Origin: Treponema sp.
GTDB lineage: Bacteria; Spirochaetota; Spirochaetia; Treponematales; Breznakiellaceae
Direction: 5' to 3'
Assembly (NCBI GenBank): GCA_031270205.1
Contig: JAISYA010000131.1
Coordinates: 1-35,546, forward strand
Length of the DNA: 35,546 nucleotides
A program made the translations under genes and the position numbers. This document shows, piece by piece, positions 1 to 8,282 of this stretch. Each line of letters starts with the position of its first letter. The first letter of the stretch is position 1. Below the pieces are notes generated by a model. It was not told where the DNA came from. It was given only the letters and a program-made list of their open reading frames with translations, and did not search any database.

Positions 1-1360
1 TTTCCTCTTCAGCGGACGAATCTCCCCACTCGGTCAGCTTGCGGTGCAGTGTCTTCCGCCCTATGCCCAGGGTATCGGCGGCTTTAGCCTTTCTGCCCTT
101 GTGGAACGAAATGGTGTCCCGGATAATAATCTTTTCCGCTTCCTCAAGGCTCGTGCCCAGAGGAATGCGTATCCAGCCGTCTTCAGGGGCGGCCCTCAGG
201 GCGGGGGGGAGGTCTTCTTCGGTAATGACGTTTCCCTGACACATGACTACCGCGCTTTCAACACAGTTCCGCAGCTCGCGGATATTGCCGGGCCAATCGT
301 ATGCGTACAGGCGGGAACGGGCCTTTTCGTGGAAACCCTCGATGGTTTTTGCGTTTTCAGCGGCGAATTCCCTGAGGAACGAAGCGGCCAGGAGCGGGAT
401 GTCGTCTTTTCTTTCGCGTAACGGAGGGACGTGAATGTTTACCACGTTGAGGCGGAAATAGAGATCTTCCCTGAAATTACCCTTTTCTATTTCCGCTTTA
501 AGCTCCTTGTTGGTCGCCGTGACAATGCGCACATCGGTCTCAATGGTATCTTCGCCGCCGACCCGTTCAAATTCCCTTTCCTGCAGTACACGCAAAAGTT
601 TTATCTGGATGTTCTGATCGATTTCCCCGATCTCGTCCAGGAAAAGGGTTCCCTCATTGGCAAGCTCGAAGCGCCCCCGTTTGCGGGAGACCGCGCCGGT
701 AAAAGCGCCCTTCTCGTGACCAAAGAGTTCGCTTTCCAAAAGCCCCGCTGAGAGGGCCGCGCAGTGGACTTTAATCAGGGGCTTCCCCTTGCGCGGCGAA
801 AGTTCATGGATGGCGTCGGCCACAAGCTCTTTCCCGACGCCGGATTCGCCGGTGATAAGAATTGACGCTCTGGTAGGGGCGGCCCGCGTCACGGTATCAA
901 AGACTTTGCGCATAACGGCGGAAGTGCCGATAATGTTCTCAAAGCTGTTGCGGCGTTCCAGTTCTTCTTCCATTTGACGCTGCCGCAGGGCCATTTCCCG
1001 GTTTGCCAGCGCCCGCTTGACAAGGAGCGAGAGGCGGTCAAGATTAACCGGCTTGGTGAGGAAATCGTAGGCGCCGTCCCGCATGGCGGTAACGGCGCTT
1101 TCCACCGTGCCGTGACCGGTGAGAATGATCACCGGCAGGCCCGGTGTTTCCGCGAGAATGCGGCGCAGCAATTCTTCGCCGCCCATGCCGGGCATACGCA
1201 GATCGCTGATAACCAGGTCTATGTCGCCCCTGCAGAAACGCTTCCAGCCTTCGTCCCCGTCGGCGGCGCATACCGTTTCATAACCGTCCATTTCAAGGGA
1301 AGCGGCAAGGCCTTCTCTGATGTTTTTTTCATCATCAACGATAAGGAGTTTAAATTTCAT
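1..1360 (-). CDS. Sigma-54-dependent response regulator (NtrC/AtoC family), 3' end truncated by the window edge
   Basis: The reverse complement from 1360 reads MKFKLLIVDDEKNIREGLAASLEMDGYETVCAADGDEG...DLVISDLRMPGMGGEE...TGHGTVESAVTAMRDGAYDFLTKPV (receiver), then GESGVGKELVADAIHELSPRKGKPLIKVHCAAL...ESELFGHEKGAFTGA (AAA+, GAFTGA loop) and a Fis-like HTH (KAADTLGIGRKTLHRKL). Open through base 1, so absent from the ORF track. Confidence 0.95.
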   Translation of the reverse strand, partial: MKFKLLIVDDEKNIREGLAASLEMDGYETVCAADGDEGWKRFCRGDIDLVISDLRMPGMGGEELLRRILAETPGLPVIILTGHGTVESAVTAMRDGAYDFLTKPVNLDRLSLLVKRALANREMALRQRQMEEELERRNSFENIIGTSAVMRKVFDTVTRAAPTRASILITGESGVGKELVADAIHELSPRKGKPLIKVHCAALSAGLLESELFGHEKGAFTGAVSRKRGRFELANEGTLFLDEIGEIDQNIQIKLLRVLQEREFERVGGEDTIETDVRIVTATNKELKAEIEKGNFREDLYFRLNVVNIHVPPLRERKDDIPLLAASFLREFAAENAKTIEGFHEKARSRLYAYDWPGNIRELRNCVESAVVMCQGNVITEEDLPPALRAAPEDGWIRIPLGTSLEEAEKIIIRDTISFHKGRKAKAADTLGIGRKTLHRKLTEWGDSSAEEE

Positions 1361-2562
1361 CGTTCCCCTCCCCAGGCCTTTTCGGAATCACCGTTATACG
1401 CCAGGAGCCGCTGTTCCTTCTGGGGCACGGGCAGGGTAATATCAAAAGACGCGCCGACCCTTTCCCGAGAATCAACCGAAATTTCCCCCTGATGCTCCCG
1501 AATGATTTTGAAAACCAAAGTCAGCCCCAGGCCCGAACCGGTTTCCCTGGTGGTAAAATAAGGCTCGAATATTTTTTTAAGATTTTCCTCGCTGATACCC
1601 ACGCCGGTATCGCAGACGCTTATTCTGATTTCATTTTCTTCCCTGATGGTGGCGATGGTTAAAAGCCCCCCCCCGCTCATGGCAGCCTGGGCGTTTTTGA
1701 TCAGATTGAGCAGGGCCTGTTTCATGTAACGCTCATCCATAAGAATCAACGGAAGGTTTTCTTCGAGTTCCAGAAAAACCCGTATGTGGGACTGTTCCAT
1801 TTCGGGACGGACAAATTCGACAAGTTCCGCAATTAAAACATTAATATCAGCCTCCCGAAGCTCAAGGCTCATAGGGCGGACCGCAAACAGAAAATCAACG
1901 ACAATATGGTTGAGCCGCTCCACTTCCTCATTCAACACGTTAATATATTTACTGAAAAGCCCGCCGAAACTATCTTCGGCCTTTGCCTCCTGATTCTTCG
2001 ACAGGGCTTTTTGCATCAACTGAAGATGGATAGAGATTGACCCAAGGGGATTTTTAATTTCGTGGGCGACCCCGGCGGCCAATGTGGTAAGGCTTGCCAA
2101 ATTTTCCGCCCGCCGCAGCCGGGCTTCCCTGCTCCGCTTTTCGGTAATATTTTCGATGTAGATAAGGGAACCGGTTATCCGGTGGGAGCGCACCAGGGGA
2201 AACACGCTGATCGAAAGCAGCCGGTTCTGCCCCTGGGTCTCAACATCGATCTCCCGTTCCAGCACGCGGTCGCCGCTCAACAGGGTTTCCTTAAAAAAAT
2301 CCAGCACCCGCTCTTCCAGTACCGCCGACCATAGGGGGATATTACCGGCCTCAATATGATTCATCGGGATCAGCCGCTGCGCGGCCTTGTTCGCCATTAT
2401 GAGGCAGTGGTTCTCATCGCAGACCAGGATGCCGTCGGGAAGGGAATCGAGCACTGTCTCATAACGCTCAATTTCTTCCGCCGCCGACACCAAAAGTTCC
2501 CGGCATTGCTCGGCGGTGAGTTTATCCAGTTTTTTTATCGCGCGCTTGTAAAATTCACTCAT
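1357..2562 (-). CDS. PAS-domain sensor histidine kinase (NtrB-like)
   Basis: H-box AAGVAHEIKNPLGSISIHLQLM, N-box LLNLIKNAQAAM, G-boxes DTGVGIS and GSGLGLTLVFKII. The 4-nt overlap with the downstream response regulator suggests translational coupling. Confidence 0.95.
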   Translation of the reverse strand: MSEFYKRAIKKLDKLTAEQCRELLVSAAEEIERYETVLDSLPDGILVCDENHCLIMANKAAQRLIPMNHIEAGNIPLWSAVLEERVLDFFKETLLSGDRVLEREIDVETQGQNRLLSISVFPLVRSHRITGSLIYIENITEKRSREARLRRAENLASLTTLAAGVAHEIKNPLGSISIHLQLMQKALSKNQEAKAEDSFGGLFSKYINVLNEEVERLNHIVVDFLFAVRPMSLELREADINVLIAELVEFVRPEMEQSHIRVFLELEENLPLILMDERYMKQALLNLIKNAQAAMSGGGLLTIATIREENEIRISVCDTGVGISEENLKKIFEPYFTTRETGSGLGLTLVFKIIREHQGEISVDSRERVGASFDITLPVPQKEQRLLAYNGDSEKAWGGER

Positions 2563-2644
2563 ACGGCGGCCAACGCTCCGGTTATATGATATGCGCCGTT
2601 AGGCCCGCTCTGCCGAAAGGCAGAAAAGCGCATACAGGCCTCTT

Positions 2645-2709
2645 GGGCGCTTTATTCGCAAGTCTGGTTTAATACCCCAAGGCAAGCTGCGCTTGCTAGG
2701 CTTGCCGCG
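2645..2709. repeat. Dispersed intergenic repeat, copy A
   Basis: gggcgctttattcgcaagtctggtttaataccccaaggcaagctgcgcttgctaggcttgccgcg closely matches 35044-35103. It contains internal inverted repeats (GGCAAG...CTTGCC, GCAAG...CTTGC). Confidence 0.7.
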
Positions 2710-2897
2710 CGGAGACTCATTCAAGGATTTTATCCTATACGGTTTTGAAAATTCAGGCAAGCGTATATTTTAAATACAGAACTTCAAAATATTTCGCATC
2801 AATATCTCCTGTTTGTCCCGGTATTTCGTCCAAATCAATTTGAATAATCAGCTTTGTTTTTTTTATGCGCCCCATGATTTCACCGGTAAATTTTTGC

Positions 2898-2926
2898 TTG
2901 ACAAAAAAAATCAGCAGGTTTATTAT
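2898..2926 (+). promoter_or_regulatory. Sigma-70-type promoter of the sugar ABC operon
   Basis: TTGACA (2898-2903), 17-nt spacer, TATTAT (2921-2926). Confidence 0.75.
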
Positions 2927-2935
2927 GATCCTGAG

Positions 2936-2963
2936 AAACGAAGCCTATACGACTTCGTTTTTT
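2936..2963 (+). terminator. Possible leader hairpin with U-run (attenuator-like)
   Basis: AAACGAAG (2936-2943) pairs with CTTCGTTT (2953-2960), followed directly by further T residues. It lies only about 30 nt after the predicted transcription start, so function is uncertain. Confidence 0.4.
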
Positions 2964-2967
2964 AGGC

Positions 2968-2995
2968 CCGGTTACCTAATCGTTTAGGTAACCGG
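2968..2995. promoter_or_regulatory. Perfect palindrome in the ABC operon leader: operator or RNA hairpin
   Basis: CCGGTTACCTAA (2968-2979), TCGT, TTAGGTAACCGG (2984-2995): 12-bp perfect arms. Confidence 0.6.
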
Positions 2996-3051
2996 AAAAT
3001 CCCAGTAAAACCGGTTTTGAGCCGGTCAAGTATTGTTTTAGGAGGAAAGAG

Positions 3052-4389
3052 ATGAAAAAATTTGCGGTGTTCTGCGTGATTCTGCTTGTTGCGGCGTTGT
3101 TTGTCCATGCCGGCGGCGGCAGGCAGCGCAGCGGGAAAGTGGAAATCACCTATTCTTTCTGGGGTACTCCCGATGAAGCGGCGGCGGTACAGAAAGTGGC
3201 GGATAAGTTCAATGGCGAACAAGACAAGATTACGGTCAAGGTCATGAATATTCCCCACGACACCTATATAGAAAAGCTCAATACCATGGCCACCGCGGGC
3301 GAGCTGCCCGACGCGGGCATTATGAGTGAAGCCGGCGTTTTGCAGTTTGCCAGCAACGGATACCTGGCGGATATTTCCGGTATGTACGGCACAGGGGAGA
3401 GCAAGCCGCTGGACAGCATAGCTTTTAAGGGGCCGGACGGCAAAACCGTAGCCTATTCCGCGGCAAATGAGATACTGGTTCTCTACTATAACAAAGATAT
3501 GTTCGACAAGGCCGGCGTACCCTATCCGCCCGCGACCGCGGATAACGCCTGGACCTGGGATCAGTTTGTGGCGGCCGCAAAAAGGCTCACCTTCGACGCG
3601 AACGGCAGGACGCCGAACGACGCGGGTTTTGATCCCAACAACATCAAGCAGTACGGCGCACTGGTCGAAAACCTTACCTGGCAGCTTGAAGTATGGGCTT
3701 TGAGCAACGGCGGCGGTTTCTACAATGCCAACGGTACCCAGGTAACCATCGATCAGAGCGCGGCGGTAGAGGCCATGCAGAAAGTGGCGGACCTGCACCT
3801 GAAGGATCACGTCGCTCCCCTGTCCACCGGCCTTACCGACGACAGCATTCAGCGTTCCATCATCGCGGGGACCGTGGCCATGGCCACCGGCGGTACCTGG
3901 AATGTGGGTACCTGTCTGGCCCAGGCCCGGGACAGTGAAGGGCTTAACTACGGCATTGCCGTTCTTCCCTACATGAAACAGAAAGTTACGATTTGTACCG
4001 GCGGCCCCAATGTGGTGTTCAGCCAGTCAAAGCACCCTGCGGAAGCAATGGAATGGCTTAAATGGTATTCCAAAGAAGAAAACAACTGGGGCCTTATTGA
4101 AACGGGCATCTGGATGCCGATTCTTCAAAAGTGGTATACCGATGAAAGCCTCACCCGGAAGTGGGTACAGAATCCCAACTTTCCCGCCTATGCGGATTAC
4201 AAAACAGCGGTAGTGGACTATGCCATGAACTATTCAAAATCAACGTCATGGTATTATGTGAACAACACCGTTGACTTCAACAACCTGTTGGGTTCTGTTC
4301 TGGGCGATGTCTGGACCGGCAACAAAACCGTTCAGCAGGTGATAAGCGCGAACATTAGTGCGCTAAGGGATGCCTACCGGGGTAATTAA
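3052..4389 (+). CDS. Extracellular sugar-binding protein of an ABC transporter (family 1)
   Basis: Signal peptide, then ITYSFWGTPDEAAAVQKVADKFN...TYIEKLNTMATAGELPDAGIM. RBS aggaggaaagag. Followed by two MalF/MalG-like permeases. Confidence 0.92.
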   Translation: MKKFAVFCVILLVAALFVHAGGGRQRSGKVEITYSFWGTPDEAAAVQKVADKFNGEQDKITVKVMNIPHDTYIEKLNTMATAGELPDAGIMSEAGVLQFASNGYLADISGMYGTGESKPLDSIAFKGPDGKTVAYSAANEILVLYYNKDMFDKAGVPYPPATADNAWTWDQFVAAAKRLTFDANGRTPNDAGFDPNNIKQYGALVENLTWQLEVWALSNGGGFYNANGTQVTIDQSAAVEAMQKVADLHLKDHVAPLSTGLTDDSIQRSIIAGTVAMATGGTWNVGTCLAQARDSEGLNYGIAVLPYMKQKVTICTGGPNVVFSQSKHPAEAMEWLKWYSKEENNWGLIETGIWMPILQKWYTDESLTRKWVQNPNFPAYADYKTAVVDYAMNYSKSTSWYYVNNTVDFNNLLGSVLGDVWTGNKTVQQVISANISALRDAYRGN

Positions 4390-4401
4390 AGGATTGTAAG
4401 G

Positions 4402-5325
4402 ATGGCAGGAAGCGTAAAAAAACCATCACGGGCTGTGTCAAAAAACGCGGCCCAGGAAACCCGTGCCGCATATCTCTTCTTGACACCGGCGCTGGTGGGT
4501 CTTTCGGTACTCACTTACGGGCCGCTTCTTGCCGTCTTTATTCTTGGTTTTTTCAACTGGAGGGGGGCTCTCGCTCCCTCCTTTATCGGGCTTGGCAATT
4601 ATATACGCCTTTTTACTACAGACCCCTATTTTACCGATTCCCTAAAGGTAACGGCATATTTTTCTGTTGTCTCCGTTATCGGCAGCATGATCTATTCCCT
4701 GGGCGTGGCGATGCTTTTGAACCGGAAGATTCCCGCCAGGGGATTCTTCCGCGCTGTATTCTATCTTCCATACATACTGCCCGCGGTGGCGGTGTATATC
4801 GGCTGGTCATGGCTGTACGAAAGCAATTTTGGTCTTTTTAATTATCTCCTGAACCTGATTGGCATAAACAAGGTTAATTTTATCGCGGATTCCCGTTTGG
4901 TTGTTCCGTCTCTGGCGCTTATCGCGGTGTGGCTTTCCGGAAACCTCATCGTTATATTCCTGGCAGGACTGCAAAATGTGCCGCGTGTGTATCACGAAGC
5001 CGCGATGATAGATGGGGCAAACGCCTGGCAGCGTTTCCGCCATGTAACCATTCCCGGCATGACACCGATTATTTTTTACAATTTACTGATGTCTCTGATT
5101 ACCAATCTGCAGGTAGTAACCCCCGCCCTGGCGCTGACAAACGGCGGCCCCGGCAATTCATCAATGTTTATCACCTATCTGATGTACCGTTATGCCTTTA
5201 AGTCCAGCCAACTGGGTTACGCAAGCGCCATATCGTTTGTATTTTTTATCATAGCGGCTGTCTTTACCGCTATTGTTTTTGCCGCGTCGAAAAGCTGGGT
5301 TTTTTATGAGGGCGGAGAAAAATGA
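4402..5325 (+). CDS. ABC sugar transporter permease (MalF/UgpA-like)
   Basis: Multi-TM protein with EAA motif YHEAAMIDGANAWQRFRHVTIPGMTP. Confidence 0.93.
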   Translation: MAGSVKKPSRAVSKNAAQETRAAYLFLTPALVGLSVLTYGPLLAVFILGFFNWRGALAPSFIGLGNYIRLFTTDPYFTDSLKVTAYFSVVSVIGSMIYSLGVAMLLNRKIPARGFFRAVFYLPYILPAVAVYIGWSWLYESNFGLFNYLLNLIGINKVNFIADSRLVVPSLALIAVWLSGNLIVIFLAGLQNVPRVYHEAAMIDGANAWQRFRHVTIPGMTPIIFYNLLMSLITNLQVVTPALALTNGGPGNSSMFITYLMYRYAFKSSQLGYASAISFVFFIIAAVFTAIVFAASKSWVFYEGGEK

Positions 5326-6179
5326 GCGCATTTTATCAAAGGCTAAAGAGGCGTGAATCAATACTGGACACGGCGGCGTTTGCCGGTTTAATAGTGATTA
5401 CCGTTATTGTTATTTTTCCCGTCTGGTGGATTTTTCGATCCAGCCTGATGAACAACGCGGAGCTGTACGCCTGGCCGCCGAAACTGCTTCCCCAAAAGTG
5501 GCTTTTCTCAAATTACGCCGAATCTCTTAAGAGCTTCCCGTTCTGGCGCTACCTGGTCAATACCATGCTCATTATTGTCCCCTCGGTGACGGCGGGGACT
5601 TTTACGGCCACACTCTGCGGCTATGCCTTTGCGCGGCTCAGGTTTCCCGGCAAAAGGATTCTCTTTTCACTGTGTGTGGGTTCCATGCTGCTGCCCACCA
5701 TGGTAACCCTCGTTCCCCTGTACGTCATGTGGACACGGGGCCTGCATCTGGTGGATTCATACTGGCCGCTGATCCTGCCGTTTTTCTGCGGCGGCGGCGC
5801 CTTTAATATTTTTCTTATCCGGCAGTTTATCTATACTATCCCGCGGGAACTTGACGAGGCGGCCCGTATTGACGGCGCGGGCCACTGGCGCATATTGACC
5901 CGGATTATCATGCCCGCCATCAAGCCGGCAATGATTGTAGTAGCCCTGCTGCTGTTTATCCTGCTCTGGAACGATCTCTTGCAACAGACAGTCTATATCA
6001 ATTCTACCGAAAAATTTACCATCGCCATAGGCTTGACCCAGTTTAAGGGATCGCTGTATTCGGACTGGGCAAAGATCATGTGCGCTACCTGCATGTCTTT
6101 TTTACCGGGCGTTATCATTTATCTCATCGGGCAGAGGCAGTTTGTCGAAGGTATTGCGTTAACCGGCATGAAAAATTAG
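5322..6179 (+). CDS. ABC sugar transporter permease (MalG/UgpE-like)
   Basis: EAA motif ELDEAARIDGAGHWRILTRIIMPAIKPA. 4-nt overlap with the upstream permease gene. Confidence 0.93.
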   Translation: MSAFYQRLKRRESILDTAAFAGLIVITVIVIFPVWWIFRSSLMNNAELYAWPPKLLPQKWLFSNYAESLKSFPFWRYLVNTMLIIVPSVTAGTFTATLCGYAFARLRFPGKRILFSLCVGSMLLPTMVTLVPLYVMWTRGLHLVDSYWPLILPFFCGGGAFNIFLIRQFIYTIPRELDEAARIDGAGHWRILTRIIMPAIKPAMIVVALLLFILLWNDLLQQTVYINSTEKFTIAIGLTQFKGSLYSDWAKIMCATCMSFLPGVIIYLIGQRQFVEGIALTGMKN

Positions 6180-6279
6180 GCGGATAGCCTTAAAGGGAAG
6201 TCCGCAAATGTAACCGCAGGCAGCCCTCATTATTTGCTGTATGCAGTCCCCAAATTTGAAACGGCCTCATGTATGCGGC

Positions 6280-7200
6280 TCATTCCATCGTTTCCAAATC
6301 AAAAGGGGTTTCCTGGTACACGTAGTTGAGCCAGTTGTCGAAAAACAGATTCGCGTGGGCGCGCCAGCGGACTACCGGCGTTTTGTCAGGGTTGTCGCCG
6401 GGGTAATAGTTTTTGGGGATCTCAATGGGAAGCCCTTTGGCAAGATCGCGCTGGTATTCGCGGTCAAGGGTGAGGGCATCGTATTCCAGATGACCGGTCA
6501 CATACACCTCCCTCCCTTCACGGGCGGTAACGATAAACACCCCGGTTTCACCGGTTTCGGACTGAATCGTAAGCCGGCGGTCGGCGGCGATGCGGTCCCG
6601 GTCGCTTGCGGTATGCCGGGACTGGGGAGCGAGGAATTCGTCGTCAAAACCCCGGAACAGGACATGGTACTGTTCGTGTACCTCATGGGGAAAAACACCG
6701 AAGAGCTTTTTCGCAAGCGGCTTTTTGGGGATGCCGTAGCGCCGGTACAGGCCCGCCTGCGCCCCCCAGCAAATGTGCATGGCGGAAAATACGTTTTTTT
6801 CCGAATAGTCGATCACCGCGGCAAGTTCGTCCCAGTAGTCCACTTCCTCAAAAGGAAGGGTCTCCACCGGCGCGCCGGTGATGATAAGCCCGTCAAAGCG
6901 TATCTTCATCTCGATGATCTCTTCGGCGCTGATGTAAAATTTTTCCAGGTGCCCCGGCGGCGCGTTTTTTGACTCGTGGCTGCCCATGCGTAAAAAAGTA
7001 ATGTTTACCTGCAGGGGGCTGTTGCCCAGCAAACGTAAAAGTTGAATCTCCGTATCCACGGTAGTGGGCATAAGGTTGACAATGGCGACATTGAGGGGCC
7101 TGATGTCCTGGTGCTCGGCCCGCTCGTCGGTCATTACAAAAACCCGCTCCCGGCTTAAGGTGTCGTATGCGGGTAAGGCTCTGGGTATTTTGATCGGCAT
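6280..7200 (-). CDS. metA: Homoserine O-acyltransferase (MetA family)
   Basis: MPIKIPRALPAYDTLSRERVFVM...IVNLMPTTVDTEIQLLRLLGNSPLQVNITFLRMGSHESKN...HICWGAQAGLYRRYGI is characteristic of MetA. Confidence 0.95.
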   Translation of the reverse strand: MPIKIPRALPAYDTLSRERVFVMTDERAEHQDIRPLNVAIVNLMPTTVDTEIQLLRLLGNSPLQVNITFLRMGSHESKNAPPGHLEKFYISAEEIIEMKIRFDGLIITGAPVETLPFEEVDYWDELAAVIDYSEKNVFSAMHICWGAQAGLYRRYGIPKKPLAKKLFGVFPHEVHEQYHVLFRGFDDEFLAPQSRHTASDRDRIAADRRLTIQSETGETGVFIVTAREGREVYVTGHLEYDALTLDREYQRDLAKGLPIEIPKNYYPGDNPDKTPVVRWRAHANLFFDNWLNYVYQETPFDLETME

Positions 7201-7245
7201 GTTGTTCCTGTAATTCCCTTTATGTCAAATATGCTTAAATGACAG

Positions 7246-8268
7246 CTAACGCTGCACGCGGCCTGAGGCGTCGCCGCCGGCGAGTTTTTGCACCTCGTCT
7301 ACCGAAACCTGGTTAAAGTCGCCCTCAACGGAATGTTTAAGGCAGCTTGCCGCCGCGGCGAATTCCACGGTTTCCTGGGGGCCAAAGCCCTTGAGGTTGG
7401 CGTAGATAAGGCCCGCGCCGAAGCTGTCGCCGCCGCCCACCCGGTCCACGATGCGTACCGCGTATTTCCGTGAAAAATAACAATTTCCGTTCTCGTAATA
7501 CATGGCGGCCCAGTTGTTGTCGCTGGCGCTGATCGATTCCCGCAGGGTAATGGCGACTTTCCTGAAGTGAAAGCGCTCCGTCAGGGCTTTCGCCACTTCC
7601 CCATAGCCCTCGCCTCTGATGCTGCCCGATGTTACGTCGGTGTTTTTCGCGTGAATGCCGAATACGTCCGCGGCGTCTTCCTCGTTGGCGATGCAGAGAT
7701 CCACAAAGGGCATGAGGCGGGCCATCACCCCGCCGGCCTTTTCCCTTGGCCAGAGATTCTTGCGGTAATTGAGATCGCAGGAAACGGTAAGGCCTTTTGC
7801 CTTGGCGGCCTTTGCCGCTTCCAGCGTGATTGCCGCCGCGCTGTCCGAAAGGGCGGGGGTGATGCCGGTAAAATGAAACCAGGACACGCCCTCAAAAATA
7901 CCGTTCCAGTCAAAGTCCCCCGGAGAGGCCGCGGCAAGCGCCGAATTGGCCCGGTCATAGATCACCTTAGAGGGCCGCTGCGACGCGCCCTTCTCCAGAA
8001 AGTAAATGCCCACCCGGTCGCCGCCCCGCACGATTTTGGAAACGTCCACTCCGAACTGCCGCAGGTTGTTTACCGCGGCTTGACCGATGTCGTGCTTCGG
8101 GAGCCGGGTAACAAAAGCGGCGTCAATGCCGAAGTTTGCCAGCGACACCGCCACATTCGCCTCGCCGCCGCCGTAGGTCGCGCCGTAGGAGCGGGCCTGC
8201 ACAAAACGGTAATAGCCATCAGGCGCCAGGCGCAGCATTATTTCACCAAACGTAACCACTTTTTTCAT
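7246..8268 (-). CDS. kdgK: PfkB-family sugar kinase, probably 2-dehydro-3-deoxygluconokinase
   Basis: GEIMLRLAPDGYYRFVQARSYGATYGGGEANVAVSLANFG and VDRVGGGDSFGAGLIYA (PfkB signature). Adjacent to KDPG aldolase. Confidence 0.85.
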   Translation of the reverse strand: MKKVVTFGEIMLRLAPDGYYRFVQARSYGATYGGGEANVAVSLANFGIDAAFVTRLPKHDIGQAAVNNLRQFGVDVSKIVRGGDRVGIYFLEKGASQRPSKVIYDRANSALAAASPGDFDWNGIFEGVSWFHFTGITPALSDSAAAITLEAAKAAKAKGLTVSCDLNYRKNLWPREKAGGVMARLMPFVDLCIANEEDAADVFGIHAKNTDVTSGSIRGEGYGEVAKALTERFHFRKVAITLRESISASDNNWAAMYYENGNCYFSRKYAVRIVDRVGGGDSFGAGLIYANLKGFGPQETVEFAAAASCLKHSVEGDFNQVSVDEVQKLAGGDASGRVQR

Positions 8269-8282
8269 CAGATCCCCCTCAA

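Noticed and set aside
2609-2624. TCTGCC-GAAA-GGCAGA GNRA-type hairpin upstream of the kinase gene
   Set aside because: A 6-bp stem alone is too short to call an RNA element in a GC-rich gap; no further supporting structure was identified.
2962-3810. Minus-strand 282-aa ORF
   Set aside because: Antisense to the sugar-binding protein gene; not supported by motifs or an RBS.
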